From Paramagnetospirillum kuznetsovii (GTDB taxonomy: Bacteria > Pseudomonadota > Alphaproteobacteria > Rhodospirillales > Magnetospirillaceae): 64,000 bases of DNA. The number at the start of each line of letters is the position of its first letter. The stretch's first letter is position 1. The stretch covers positions 1 to 64,000 of the forward strand of contig NZ_PGTO01000001.1 in NCBI RefSeq assembly GCF_003284725.1, given 5' to 3'. Made by a program: the position numbers and the translations under genes. Below the pieces are notes generated by a model. It made no database searches, had not been told where the DNA came from, and was given only the letters and a program-made list of their open reading frames with translations. This document shows positions 27,444 through 36,742 of the stretch, in pieces.

Positions 27444-28588
27444 GGTCCGTCTGCGTCATCACCGGCTCGCGCGCCGAATACGGCTTGCTGTCGCCGCTGC
27501 TGGGGGTGCTCGAGGCCGATCCCGATCTCGCCGTGACCCTGGTGGTCACCGGCAGCCATCTGTCGCCCCGCCACGGCCTGACCCGCCGCGAGATCGAGGC
27601 CGACGGCCGAAGCTTCGAGACCGTCGACATGGCGCTGGCGGGCGATTCGCCCTTGGACATCGCCCGCGCCGTGGGCCGGGGCGTGACCGGCATGGCCGAG
27701 ACGCTGGACCGGCTGCGGCCCGATCTGGTGGTCGTCCTGGGCGACCGTTACGAGATCCTGGCCGCCGCCCAGGCCGCCCTGCTGCTGGGCATTCCCCTGG
27801 CCCATATCAATGGCGGCGAGCGTACCGAAGGCGCCATCGACGACTCCATCCGTCACGCGGTGACCAAGATGGCGTCGCTGCATTTCGCCGCCGCCGAACC
27901 CTACCGGACCCGTATCATCCAAATGGGCGAGCGCCCGGACACCGTGTTCACCGTCGGCATGCTGGGGGCCGACAATGCCCGGCGGCTGGACAAGCTGACG
28001 CGTCCGGCGCTGGAAGCCGATCTGGGCCTGTCCCTGGCCGGGCCGGTGGCGCTGGTGACCTATCACCCCACCACGGCCGACGCCCGGCAGGATGAGGCGG
28101 GCGTGGCGGGCATGCTGGCCGCGCTGGACGCCCGCCCCGATCTGGCGGTGGTGATCACCGGCGTCAACGCCGACGCGGGGGGAAACGCCATCGCCGAACG
28201 GCTCGCCGCCTTCGCCGAGAGCCGCGCCAATACGATCTGTGTCGATTCGCTGGGCTGGCGGCGCTATCTCAGCCTGATGGCGCAGGCCTCCGTGGTGGTG
28301 GGGAATTCCTCGTCGGGGGTCATCGAGGCCCCCATCCTGGGCATTCCCACCGTCAATATCGGCGACCGTCAGCAGGGCCGCCTGCGCGGTGCAGGCGTGA
28401 TCGACGCCGCCCCCGAAGCCGCCGCCATCCTGGCCGCCCTCGACCGGGCGCTGGAACCGGATTTCCGCGCCAGGGCCGCCGCCGCTCCGTCGCCTTTCGG
28501 CGACGGCCACAGCGCCGAACGCATTTGCGCCGCCGTGAAAGCCTTCCCGCTGCACACTCTTGGGAAAAAGCCGTTCCATGACCTTTGA
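27440..28588 (+). CDS. legG: UDP-sugar hydrolysing 2-epimerase, NeuC/LegG type
   Basis: Hydrolyses an NDP-(di)acetamido sugar and inverts C2 to give free mannosamine-type sugar, the precursor of nonulosonic acids. 382 residues of the WecB/NeuC fold: SRAEYGLLSPLL near the N-terminus, VVLGDRYEILAAAQAA, HINGGERTEGAIDDSIRHAVTK, and the C-terminal GNSSSGVIEAP and GDRQQGRLR. The ATG at 27440 overlaps the LegC stop; a longer open reading is only read-through of the previous gene. WecB-type non-hydrolysing epimerases are ruled out mainly by the GERTEGAIDDS block and by the context. Confidence 0.88.
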   Translation: MRSVCVITGSRAEYGLLSPLLGVLEADPDLAVTLVVTGSHLSPRHGLTRREIEADGRSFETVDMALAGDSPLDIARAVGRGVTGMAETLDRLRPDLVVVLGDRYEILAAAQAALLLGIPLAHINGGERTEGAIDDSIRHAVTKMASLHFAAAEPYRTRIIQMGERPDTVFTVGMLGADNARRLDKLTRPALEADLGLSLAGPVALVTYHPTTADARQDEAGVAGMLAALDARPDLAVVITGVNADAGGNAIAERLAAFAESRANTICVDSLGWRRYLSLMAQASVVVGNSSSGVIEAPILGIPTVNIGDRQQGRLRGAGVIDAAPEAAAILAALDRALEPDFRARAAAAPSPFGDGHSAERICAAVKAFPLHTLGKKPFHDL

Positions 28589-29222
28589 TCCCACCAAGCC
28601 CGTCATCCTGCTGGGCGCTGGCGGTCACGCCAAGGTTCTGCTGGCCAGCCTGCGCCGCCTGGGCGCCCAGGTGCTGGGCAGCGCCGACCGCGACGGCGGC
28701 GATTTGGGCATTCCATGCCTGGGCGGCGACGAAGCGGTGCTGGGCCATTCCCCCGACGAGGTTCAACTGGTCAACGGAATCGGCTCCATCGCCCCCGGCT
28801 CGGCGCGCCAGCGTGTCTTCGAGTCCTTCCGCCAGCGCGGCTATCGCTTCGCGACAATCGTCGACCCCCATGCGGTGGTGGCCGAGGACGTCCGGCTGGG
28901 CGAGGGTGTCCAGATCATGGCCGGCGCGGTGATTCAGCCCGGTTGCGCCATCGGCGACAACGCCATCGTCAACACCCGCGCCGCCATCGACCATGACTGC
29001 ACCGTCGGCGCCCATGCCCATGTGGCCCCCGGCGTCACCCTGTCGGGCGACGTCACCGTGGGCGAGGATGCCCATATGGGAATTGGCGCCTGCGTCATCC
29101 AGGGCATCGCCATCGGCGCTTCCGCCCTGGTCGCCGCCGGGGCGGTGGTGATCGCCCCTGTCGCCGCCGACGCCTCCGTCAAGGGGGTTCCCGCCCGCCC
29201 GTTCCATCGAGGCAAGCCATGA
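28578..29222 (+). CDS. legH: NeuD/PglD-type sugar O/N-acyltransferase (LegH)
   Basis: A 214-residue acyl-CoA-dependent acetyltransferase. The N-terminal Rossmann-like domain has VILLGAGGHAKVLLASL (9-25). The C-terminal left-handed beta-helix consists of hexapeptide repeats (VRLGEGVQIMAGAVIQPGCAIGDNAI...). The catalytic His is H139 in AAIDHDC. In the legionaminic pathway it would acetylate the 4-amino group made by LegC. It overlaps the epimerase gene by 11 bp and the synthase gene by ATGA. Confidence 0.85.
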   Translation: MTFDPTKPVILLGAGGHAKVLLASLRRLGAQVLGSADRDGGDLGIPCLGGDEAVLGHSPDEVQLVNGIGSIAPGSARQRVFESFRQRGYRFATIVDPHAVVAEDVRLGEGVQIMAGAVIQPGCAIGDNAIVNTRAAIDHDCTVGAHAHVAPGVTLSGDVTVGEDAHMGIGACVIQGIAIGASALVAAGAVVIAPVAADASVKGVPARPFHRGKP

Positions 29223-30292
29223 GTGTCACCATTATCGCCGAGGCCGGCGTCAACCATAACGGCGATCTCGCCATGGCGCTGGATCTGGTGGATGCCGCCG
29301 CCGCCGCCGGAGCCGACGCCGTCAAGTTCCAGACCTTCAAGGCAGAGGAGATCATCGGCCGCCATGCCCCAAAGGCGGAATACGCCCTGCGGGCCACCGG
29401 CGCCGACGAATCCTTCCTCGACATGGTGCGCAAGCTGGAGCTGGACGAGGCGGCCCACCGCGCCCTGATCCGGCGCTGCGCCGAACGCGCCATCGCCTTC
29501 CTGTCGACGCCGTTCGACCGGCCCAGCCTCGCCCTGCTGGCGGGGCCGCTGGGGCTTAAGACCCTGAAGCTGCCCTCCGGCGAGTTGACCAACGCGCCCT
29601 TGCTGCTGGACGCCGCCCGCAGCGGCTGTGCCATCATCCTGTCCACCGGCATGAGCACCCTGGGCGAGGTGGAAACCGCGCTGGGCGTGCTGGCCTTCGG
29701 CCTGCTGGACGAGAGCGAGCCGCCGGGCGCCGAGGCCTTCGCCCGCGCCTGGGGAACGGCGGCGGGACGGCAAAGGGTGGCCGAGCGGGTGACCCTGCTT
29801 CACTGCACCACCGAATATCCCGCCGCCTTCGCCGACGTCAATCTGCGCGCCATGGACAGCCTGGCCCAGGCCTTCGGCGTCCGCGTCGGCCTGTCCGACC
29901 ACACGCCGGGCATCGCGGTGGCCCTGGCGGCCACGGCGCGGGGCGCCACGGTGATCGAGAAGCATTTCACCCTGGACCGCTCGCTGCCCGGCCCCGACCA
30001 TCAGGCCTCGCTGGAACCGGCCGAGCTGACCGCCATGATCACCGGCATCCGGCAGGTGGAAGCCGCCCTGGGCGACGGCATCAAGGCCCCCGCCGCCGCC
30101 GAGTTGAAGAACATCCCCATCGCCCGCAAATGTCTGGTGGCGCGCCGCGCCATCGCCGCGGGCGAGATGTTCACCGCCGACAATCTGGCGGTGAAGCGGG
30201 CGGGCGGCCTTGCCTCGCCGCTGGGCTACTGGGCGCGGCTGGGCACGGCGGCGCAACGGAGCCATGAGCCAGACGAGCCGCTTGATCCGTGA
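29219..30292 (+). CDS. legI: Nonulosonic acid synthase, NeuB/LegI type
   Basis: Condenses phosphoenolpyruvate with a mannosamine-type sugar to give a nine-carbon nonulosonic acid; 357 residues. The TIM-barrel part begins IIAEAGVNHNGDLAMALDLV and includes KFQTFKAEEI, STPFD, KLPSGELTN, LSTGMS and LHCTTEYPA. The HFTLDRSLPGPDHQASLEP block precedes a C-terminal SAF (antifreeze-like) domain, in which CLVARRAIAAGEMFTADNLAVKR is visible. Sequence alone does not separate NeuB, LegI and PseI; the LegC-type aminotransferase and NeuC-type epimerase beside it favour legionaminate. Confidence 0.9.
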   Translation: MSVTIIAEAGVNHNGDLAMALDLVDAAAAAGADAVKFQTFKAEEIIGRHAPKAEYALRATGADESFLDMVRKLELDEAAHRALIRRCAERAIAFLSTPFDRPSLALLAGPLGLKTLKLPSGELTNAPLLLDAARSGCAIILSTGMSTLGEVETALGVLAFGLLDESEPPGAEAFARAWGTAAGRQRVAERVTLLHCTTEYPAAFADVNLRAMDSLAQAFGVRVGLSDHTPGIAVALAATARGATVIEKHFTLDRSLPGPDHQASLEPAELTAMITGIRQVEAALGDGIKAPAAAELKNIPIARKCLVARRAIAAGEMFTADNLAVKRAGGLASPLGYWARLGTAAQRSHEPDEPLDP

Positions 30293-30366
30293 TGGGAATA
30301 TGGCGGGAATTCCGCCGATAGGGTATGACGTCCTGCCCGCCGAAACGCTGCGAAGGTCACGAGGAA

Positions 30367-31626
30367 ATGGAAGAACTGGAAGTCAAATACGGTCTGCCCC
30401 GCGAAGTGAAATTCTGCAAGCGCTGCGTGGTCTCCAACCAGCGCCCCAGCTCGGCGGTGGAATACAAGCACACCGCCGACAGCAAGAAGGTGGCCATCCA
30501 TTTCGACGAAGACGGCATCTGCGACGCCTGCCGGGTGTCCGACACCAAGGCGCTGATCGACTGGGACTCGCGTGAGCGGGAACTGCGCGAGCTGTGCGAC
30601 CGCTATCGCCGCGACGACGGCCATTACGACTGTATCGTTCCCGGTTCGGGCGGCAAGGACAGCGTCATGCAGTCCCACCTGCTGAAGTACAAATACGGCA
30701 TGCACCCGCTGACCATCACCTGGGCGCCGCATATGTACACCGACTGGGGCTACAAGAATTTCCAGTCCTGGCTGAATTCGGGCTTCGACAATCATCTGGT
30801 GACGCCCAATCCCCGCGTCCACCGGCTGCTGACCCGCCTCGCGGTGGAAAAGCTGTTCCACCCGTTCCAGCCCTTCATCATCGGCCAGAAGGCCTTGGCG
30901 GCGAAGTTCTCGGTGATGATGAACATCCCGCTGATCTTCTACGGCGAGAACGAGGCGGAATACGGCAATCCGCGCGAGGACATCGAAAGCGCCAAGCGCA
31001 GCTGGGCCTATTCCACCGCCGAGGACAAGAGCCAGGTCTATCTGAGCGGCGTCTCGGTGGCCGAGCTCGGCAGCGAATACGGCCTGCATCCCAACGATCT
31101 CGACGCCTATCTGCCCGCCAATCCCGGCGACATGGAGCGGGTCCAGACCGAGATCCACTATCTGGGCTATTACCTGCGCTGGCATCCCCAGGGCGCCTAT
31201 TACTACGCCCATGAGCACACCGGATTCCAGGCCGCCCCCGAGCGCACCCAGGGCACCTATTCCAAGTACAATTCCATCGACGACAAGATCGACGACTTCC
31301 ACTACTACACCACCTTCATCAAATTCGGCATCGGCCGCGCCACCTATGACGCCGCCCAGGAAGTGCGCAGCGGCGACATCACCCGCGAGGAAGGCGTCGC
31401 CCTGATCCAGCGGTTCGACGGCGAATTCCCCGACCGCTTCGCCGACGAGATCTTCCGCTATCTCTCGGTGACCGAGGCGGAGTTCCCCAAGGCCCATTCC
31501 CGCTTCGAGCAGCCGGTCATGACCAAGGACTATTTCGACACCCTGGCCGATAAATTCCGCTCGCCCCATCTGTGGATGCGCGACAACGGGGAATGGCGGT
31601 TGCGGCATACGGTCTGGCGGCCTTAG
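30367..31626 (+). CDS. N-acetyl sugar amidotransferase, PseA/WbpG family
   Basis: ATP-dependent PP-loop enzyme that turns an N-acetyl group of a sugar into an acetamidino group; 419 residues. The N-terminal zinc-type cysteines are C17-x2-C20 (FCKRC) and C52-x2-C55 (CDAC). The PP-loop is SGGKDS at 94-99. In Pseudomonas the homologue WbpG needs ammonia from dedicated HisH2/HisF2 partners. Matching HisF and HisH paralogues lie at 47560-48961. The frame is open to an ATG at 30325. I preferred the ATG at 30367, behind AAGG/GAGGA, because MEELEVKYGLPREVKFCKRC fits this family's N-terminus. Its place between NeuB and NeuA suggests action on a legionaminic-type acid or its precursor. Confidence 0.85.
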   Translation: MEELEVKYGLPREVKFCKRCVVSNQRPSSAVEYKHTADSKKVAIHFDEDGICDACRVSDTKALIDWDSRERELRELCDRYRRDDGHYDCIVPGSGGKDSVMQSHLLKYKYGMHPLTITWAPHMYTDWGYKNFQSWLNSGFDNHLVTPNPRVHRLLTRLAVEKLFHPFQPFIIGQKALAAKFSVMMNIPLIFYGENEAEYGNPREDIESAKRSWAYSTAEDKSQVYLSGVSVAELGSEYGLHPNDLDAYLPANPGDMERVQTEIHYLGYYLRWHPQGAYYYAHEHTGFQAAPERTQGTYSKYNSIDDKIDDFHYYTTFIKFGIGRATYDAAQEVRSGDITREEGVALIQRFDGEFPDRFADEIFRYLSVTEAEFPKAHSRFEQPVMTKDYFDTLADKFRSPHLWMRDNGEWRLRHTVWRP

Positions 31627-31631
31627 CGAGC

Positions 31632-32327
31632 ATGATCGGCGGCAAGCGGGTTCTGGCGGTGATCACGGCGCGCGGCGGCTCCAAGGGGCTGCCGGGCAAG
31701 AATATCCGCCCCCTGGCGGGCAAGCCGCTGATCGCCTGGACGGTGGCGGCGGCCAAGGCCGCGCGCCATGTGGATCGGGTGGTGATCACCTCGGACGATC
31801 CCGCCATCATCGCCGCCGCCACCGAGGCCGGGGCCGAGGCGCCTTTCGTGCGCCCCGCCGAACTGGCCCGCGATGACACGCCATCCATGCCGGTGCTGTT
31901 CCACGCGCTGGACAGCCTGGACGAGTCTTTCGATCTGGTGGTGCTGCTGCAGCCCACCTCGCCGCTGCGCACCGGCGCCGACATCGACGCCTGCCTGGAC
32001 CTCATGCTGGCCAAGGACGCGCCCGCCGCCATCGGCGTGATCGAACCGGCCAAGCCGCCCTTCTGGATGTTTCGCATGGACGATGCCGGGCGGCTGGTGC
32101 CGTTGATGCCCAATCCGGCGACCAGGCGCCAGGATTTGCCGCAAGTCTGGGCCGCCAACGGCGCGGTGTTCGCCGCCGATGTGGACTGGCTGCGCAAATC
32201 CGGCAACTTCGTCACCGACGAGACGGTGGGCTACGCCATGCCGGTGGAACGCTCCATCGACATCGATTCGCTGCTGGATTTCCGGGTGGCGGAACTGCTG
32301 CTGCGGGATGATCCCTTGGCGGAATAG
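31632..32327 (+). CDS. legF: CMP-nonulosonic acid cytidylyltransferase, NeuA/LegF type
   Basis: Activates a nonulosonic acid with CTP to CMP-sugar for glycosyl transfer; 231 residues. The signature ITARGGSKGLPGKNIRPLAGKPLI is at the N-terminus. RVVITSDD, LLQPTSPLRT and the C-terminal SIDIDSLLDF follow, all typical of NeuA/LegF. I took the ATG at 31632, 5 bp after the amidotransferase stop. Its presence completes the synthase-to-activation part of the pathway. Confidence 0.88.
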   Translation: MIGGKRVLAVITARGGSKGLPGKNIRPLAGKPLIAWTVAAAKAARHVDRVVITSDDPAIIAAATEAGAEAPFVRPAELARDDTPSMPVLFHALDSLDESFDLVVLLQPTSPLRTGADIDACLDLMLAKDAPAAIGVIEPAKPPFWMFRMDDAGRLVPLMPNPATRRQDLPQVWAANGAVFAADVDWLRKSGNFVTDETVGYAMPVERSIDIDSLLDFRVAELLLRDDPLAE

Positions 32328-32329
32328 GG

Positions 32330-32359
32330 TTGAATCTCCGGGGCGCGACGGCGTAACTA
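32330..32359 (+). promoter_or_regulatory. Possible promoter before the radical SAM gene
   Basis: TTGAAT (32330-32335) and TAACTA (32354-32359) are separated by 18 bp. They lie in the short gap between the cytidylyltransferase stop and the radical SAM start. Both hexamers deviate from consensus, so this is a weak call. Confidence 0.3.
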
Positions 32360-32389
32360 GCCGCCATATCCGGGTTGAGCGATGAGCCG

Positions 32390-34423
32390 ATGAAAATCTT
32401 TCTGGGCGATCTGGTGCATGATTGGGAAAAGGTCTCGCTGTGGACCTTTCCGCTGAATATCGCCTATATGGCCGCCTATGCCGAAAAGCGGTTCCCCGGC
32501 CGATTCGAGTTCCGCCTGTTCAAGCGGCCGCAGCAGATGATCGACGCCATCCGCGCCGAGAAGCCCGACGTGGTCGGCCTGTCCCATTACGTCTGGAACG
32601 CCAATCTGTCGGCCCTGGTGTTCAAGCTGGCCAAACAGGCCGATCCCGCCACCTTGACCGTGGGCGGCGGCCCGGTCTTCACCAGCCTCAACGCCAATGA
32701 GGAAGGCGGCCGCGCCTTCTTCACCAACAAGAGCCCCCATTGCGACGCCTATGTGGTCAATCAGGGCGAACGCGGCTTCGTCAGCCTGCTGGAAAGCTGG
32801 CTGGCCGCCGAGGGCGATCTTAACCGGCTGAAATCCGCGCCGGTCCCCGGCTGCCTGGTCCATCAGGGCGGCAGCGCCGTCACGGTGGGCGAGGCGCTGG
32901 ACCCCCTGTTCGAATTGGACGAGATCCCGTCGCCCTATCTGGGCGGGCTGCTGGACCCGTTCTTCGCCGAGCCCTTCGTGCCGGTGATGGAAACCAACCG
33001 GTCGTGCCCCTATCGCTGCACCTTCTGCGCCTGGGGCATCGGCACCGGCAAGCTGGCCCGCTTCAGCGACGAGCGGATCATGGCCGAGATCGACTACATC
33101 GCCGAACGCTGCAAGAAGACCGCCAATCTGTTCATCGCCGATGCCAATTTCGGCATCCTGGACCGCGATGAGGAGGTGGCGGCGAGGCTGCGGGCCAATC
33201 ACGACCGCACCGGCTATCCCGGCCACGTCATCTGCCAGTGGAACAAGACCCGCCCCGACCGGGTGCTGAAGACCGCCATCGCCCTGGGCGAGTTGTCCGA
33301 GGTGGGCGCCTCCATGCAGTCGTTCAATCCGTCGGTGCTCGACGCCATCAAACGCAAGAATCTGGCGCTGGATCAGGTGCTGGACATGAATCGCCGGATG
33401 CAGGACGCCGGTCTCAAGGCGCCACTGTTCTCGGAACTGATCATCGGCCTGCCCAACGAGACCCGCGAAAGCCATCTGGACGGCAACCGCATCCTGCTGG
33501 ATGCCGGGGCCGAGGTGTTCAACTACAACCTCCATCTGCTGCCCGGCACCGAGATGGATTCCGCCCAGTCGCGGCGCGACTATTTCAAGCGCACCGGCTG
33601 GCGGCTGCACGACAACGCCTTTGGAATCTATGACGGCGTCACCGTGTTCGAGGGCCAGGAAGTGGTGCTGGAAACCAACGCCATGAGCATGGCGGAGCTG
33701 CGCGGCTTCCGCCTGATCCACTTCCTGATCCAGTTCATGTGGAGCCGCAAGTGGTACTATGATTTCCTCCAGCTGTTCCGCCAGGCCGGCCTGCATCCCA
33801 TCGACCTGATCGTGGCGGTGGACGACGCCTTCCGCACCGCCACGGGCGAGATCGGCCAAGTCTTCGCCCGCTTCCAGTCCGACCACGACCTGGAAATGTT
33901 CGCCACCTACCAGGATCTGTGCGCCCATTGGGCCAAGCCGGAAAACCTGGAACGGCTGCGCCAGGGCAAATACGGCAAGCTGAACTACATGTTCACCTAC
34001 GAGATCCTGCTGGGCCATTACGATGCCTTCAACCGCTTCCTGATGGAGGTGGCCGAGGCCGAGGTGACCCGGCGCGGCCTGCCCGATGCCGCCGCCCTGC
34101 TGGATCAGTGCCGGGAAATCCTCGCCTTCGCCGCCGAACTGCGGGTGGAGTTGACCCGCGAGCTGGACGGGGTGGTGGACCGCAAGCGCCGCAGTTTCAG
34201 CTATGATCTGCTGTCGTGGCGGGCCAGCGGCTACCAGGGCCCCCCGGCGGCCATGGGCGGCAGTGCCCGCTACGACTACGAATTCTTCCTGGGCGAGCGC
34301 CAGAAGAACATGCTGGAACGCCAACTGTCCCAGTTCCGCTCCCACAGCGCCAATCTGACGCTACGCAAGATGAGCGAGGAAATGAGCGCCGACGATTTCT
34401 TCTATCAGGTCGGCACCGCCTAA
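32390..34423 (+). CDS. Radical SAM protein with B12-binding-like N-terminal domain
   Basis: A 677-residue cytosolic enzyme. Residues 1 to about 180 look like the Rossmann-type domain that binds cobalamin in many radical SAM enzymes (IFLGDLVHDW, EKPDVVGLSHYVWNANL, TVGGGPVFTSL). The cobalamin-ligating DxHxxG motif is not evident, so B12 binding is uncertain. The radical SAM cluster motif is C206-x3-C210-x2-C213 (CPYRCTFC). The SAM barrel follows (FIADANFGILDRDEE, IIGLPNETRESH). The last 250 residues are a helical tail of unknown role. The ATG at 32390 is preferred over a TTG five codons earlier. Sugar methylation, dehydration or C-C chemistry on the glycan are all possible. Confidence 0.75.
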   Translation: MKIFLGDLVHDWEKVSLWTFPLNIAYMAAYAEKRFPGRFEFRLFKRPQQMIDAIRAEKPDVVGLSHYVWNANLSALVFKLAKQADPATLTVGGGPVFTSLNANEEGGRAFFTNKSPHCDAYVVNQGERGFVSLLESWLAAEGDLNRLKSAPVPGCLVHQGGSAVTVGEALDPLFELDEIPSPYLGGLLDPFFAEPFVPVMETNRSCPYRCTFCAWGIGTGKLARFSDERIMAEIDYIAERCKKTANLFIADANFGILDRDEEVAARLRANHDRTGYPGHVICQWNKTRPDRVLKTAIALGELSEVGASMQSFNPSVLDAIKRKNLALDQVLDMNRRMQDAGLKAPLFSELIIGLPNETRESHLDGNRILLDAGAEVFNYNLHLLPGTEMDSAQSRRDYFKRTGWRLHDNAFGIYDGVTVFEGQEVVLETNAMSMAELRGFRLIHFLIQFMWSRKWYYDFLQLFRQAGLHPIDLIVAVDDAFRTATGEIGQVFARFQSDHDLEMFATYQDLCAHWAKPENLERLRQGKYGKLNYMFTYEILLGHYDAFNRFLMEVAEAEVTRRGLPDAAALLDQCREILAFAAELRVELTRELDGVVDRKRRSFSYDLLSWRASGYQGPPAAMGGSARYDYEFFLGERQKNMLERQLSQFRSHSANLTLRKMSEEMSADDFFYQVGTA

Positions 34424-34448
34424 AACTGAACGCGATCGGATCGTTTGA

Positions 34449-35789
34449 ATGAGCACCGTCTACATCGTCCACGCCATCGACACCGAAGGCCCGCTTTACG
34501 AATCGCTGCAGGCCAAGTTCGACCGCCTGAAGCATCTGTTCGGCATCGACGGACTGGACCGCACCGAGGCCACTTTGGCCAAATTGCGGGCGGGCGAGAT
34601 CGACCTGGGCGACAAGACCGAGATGGTCAAGCTGGTGCTGAACGGCCACCTGACCAACTACAACGCCACCTGGACCCAGGTGAACGCCATGCTGGACCGC
34701 ATCCTGGCGCCGGAATTCCGCACCAAGATGGTGGATTCCTTCGGCGAGGGCTGGGTGTTCAACTGGTTCTGCATCGATCTGGTGGGCTATGTGAACAATC
34801 CGCGCCGCCGCGATCTGGGCTTCCACAACATCTACGACCATTTCGCCGAGCGCCTGGCCCAAGACCCCAACTGCCGCGACGGCGTGCATTTCCACTTCCA
34901 CCCCATCTCCACCTTCCGCGACGCCCATTACTGCGGCACCCATTACCTGCGCTACCCGGAATTCTTCGAGGTGCTGGCCCGCAAGGTGATCGAGCGCGGC
35001 TTCTTCCCCCACGCCTTCCGCGCCGGATTCCAGGCGGAACGCCCCGATATCCACTGGTTCCTGGAACAGTTCATCCCCTTCGACATCACCAATATGGCGC
35101 TGGACGATCCCACCGAATTGGACAAGACGGTGGATTTCCGCAACGGCCGCTCGGGCGACTGGCGCCGGGCGCCCGCCGACTGGTCGGTCTATCGCCCCGA
35201 CCACGACGACTACCAGCGCCCCGGCAATTGCCGCCGCGCCATCGGCCGGGCGCTCAACATCATGAACCGCATGGCCTCCATCGATCAGCGCGAGATGGAC
35301 AAGGCCTTCGCCCGCGCCGAGACCGGCCTGCCCACCCTGGTGGGATTGTGCAGCCACGATCACCGCGACATCGGCCCCGAGGTGGATCATGTGCGCGACC
35401 TGATCGCCGAGGCCCAGAAGAAGTATCCCGGCGTGACGGTGAAATTCGCCGAGGCCCGCGAGGCCTTCCGCAAGGTGCTGTGGCCCGAGCGCGACAGCTT
35501 CCCCGAATTCGAGCTGGAGATGCGCCTGCATCCGGCCAGCGCCGATGATTGCGCCTATGTGGAGATCATCGCCGCCAAGGGCGCGGTGTTCGGGCCGCAG
35601 CCCTATCTGGCCATCGAGACCAGGGGCAAGCGGTTCATCACCGACAACCTGGATTTCGACACACGGCCGGGCCGCTGGTTCTACGCCTTCCACCACGACA
35701 CCCTGCCGCTGGAGGAGGTGGCCAGGGTGGGCGTCGGCGCCAACGACGCCTTCGGCTCCACCAGCGTCAAGGTGCTGGATTTCCGGTGA
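34449..35789 (+). CDS. Hypothetical protein, possible deacetylase-like fold
   Basis: I do not recognise this 446-residue protein with certainty. The start VYIVHAIDTEGP and the internal GVHFHFHP, together with LCSHDHRDIG, resemble the Asp/His metal-binding motifs of polysaccharide deacetylases (NodB homology fold), but the order is not the canonical one. No signal peptide or membrane segment is visible, so it should be cytosolic. It lies 25 bp after the radical SAM gene on the same strand. The pair probably functions together in modifying a sugar or lipid intermediate. Deacetylase activity is a guess; zinc-dependent hydrolysis in general is a fair alternative. Confidence 0.6.
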   Translation: MSTVYIVHAIDTEGPLYESLQAKFDRLKHLFGIDGLDRTEATLAKLRAGEIDLGDKTEMVKLVLNGHLTNYNATWTQVNAMLDRILAPEFRTKMVDSFGEGWVFNWFCIDLVGYVNNPRRRDLGFHNIYDHFAERLAQDPNCRDGVHFHFHPISTFRDAHYCGTHYLRYPEFFEVLARKVIERGFFPHAFRAGFQAERPDIHWFLEQFIPFDITNMALDDPTELDKTVDFRNGRSGDWRRAPADWSVYRPDHDDYQRPGNCRRAIGRALNIMNRMASIDQREMDKAFARAETGLPTLVGLCSHDHRDIGPEVDHVRDLIAEAQKKYPGVTVKFAEAREAFRKVLWPERDSFPEFELEMRLHPASADDCAYVEIIAAKGAVFGPQPYLAIETRGKRFITDNLDFDTRPGRWFYAFHHDTLPLEEVARVGVGANDAFGSTSVKVLDFR

Positions 35790-35879
35790 AACCCGTCAAA
35801 CGTCTGACCTTGACGCCAGAAGAGATGACGAACTATCTTGCGGATTCGGCCAAACTTGGCCTGCGGAGCGGTATCGGTA

Positions 35880-36698
35880 ATGAGTGAAAGTGGCCGGGGG
35901 CAACCCTACACCTACGACGAGTTGGTCGCGGCCTATGCCGAACTTGGCGTCGAGCGGGGCCGCCTCGTCTACCTCACCAGCGATATCGGCAAGCTGTTCA
36001 CCTTCGAGACGCCGGGAAAGACCGCAGTCCTCGAGGCGCATTATCGGGCTCTGCTGGACCTGATCGGGCCGGAAGGCACCTTGGTGATCCCCACGGCAAA
36101 CTTGAATCTGTGCAATACCGACATCCTGTTCGACCCCGCCAATACCCCCAGCCATAATGTGGGAATGCTGTCCGAATTCATCCGCCGCCAGCCCGGCGTC
36201 CGTCGCAGCATGCACCCGTTCGAATCATACGCGGCCGTCGGCTCCCTGGCGGCGGACATAATCGACGATGCGTCGCGCCATGCCTTCGGCCCCGAAAGCC
36301 CGGAAGGCCGCATGGCCGAACGCGACGCGCTTTCGGTCAGCATCGGGCTGTATCCCCGCTTCAGCTGCAGCACCATGCACCATGTGGAGCATTTGATGGC
36401 GGTGCCCTACCGCTACACCAAGGAATACATGCATCCCGTGCTGCGCGACGGCGTCCGGCAGGTCGAGCCGTTCTATCGTATGGTCCGCTACGCCGACAGC
36501 GACATCGAGCGAAGCTTCGGCCAGTACGTTTTCGAGGATTTCACCGCCTGTCACACGATCCGCAAGGCGGATGTCGGACGGGGAAGCATCTACGCCTATT
36601 CCATGGGCGAATTCGTGAAAAGCGCTGTTTCCTCGTTCAAGCGCGACCCCTATATCTGGTGCGTCCGCCCGCCGGAACTCCGCCCTTGGCGCGTTTGA
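35880..36698 (+). CDS. AAC(3)-family acyl-CoA:amino-sugar N-acyltransferase
   Basis: A 272-residue member of the antibiotic 3-N-acetyltransferase family. Supporting blocks are LVYLTSDIGKLF, the segment LIGPEGTLVIPTANLNL, the region SRRHAFGPESPEGRMAERD-like GxxSPxG, and STMHHVEHLMAVPYRY with the catalytic-type His. Members outside resistance elements often sit in glycan loci and acylate amino sugars. Here it heads a block with a ketoreductase, an ACP and an acyl ligase. It may therefore transfer the acyl group built by them. I chose the ATG at 35880 with GCGGAG upstream. There is no sign of a resistance cassette. Confidence 0.75.
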   Translation: MSESGRGQPYTYDELVAAYAELGVERGRLVYLTSDIGKLFTFETPGKTAVLEAHYRALLDLIGPEGTLVIPTANLNLCNTDILFDPANTPSHNVGMLSEFIRRQPGVRRSMHPFESYAAVGSLAADIIDDASRHAFGPESPEGRMAERDALSVSIGLYPRFSCSTMHHVEHLMAVPYRYTKEYMHPVLRDGVRQVEPFYRMVRYADSDIERSFGQYVFEDFTACHTIRKADVGRGSIYAYSMGEFVKSAVSSFKRDPYIWCVRPPELRPWRV

Positions 36699-36742
36699 CG
36701 CCGACTTTCCTTCCACGGCCCGCCTGATCGGACTTGCAGCCC

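Noticed and set aside
35880..36698. An antibiotic-resistance acetyltransferase
   Set aside because: The family match is real, but the gene is embedded in an acyl/glycan operon with no cassette or mobile-element context.
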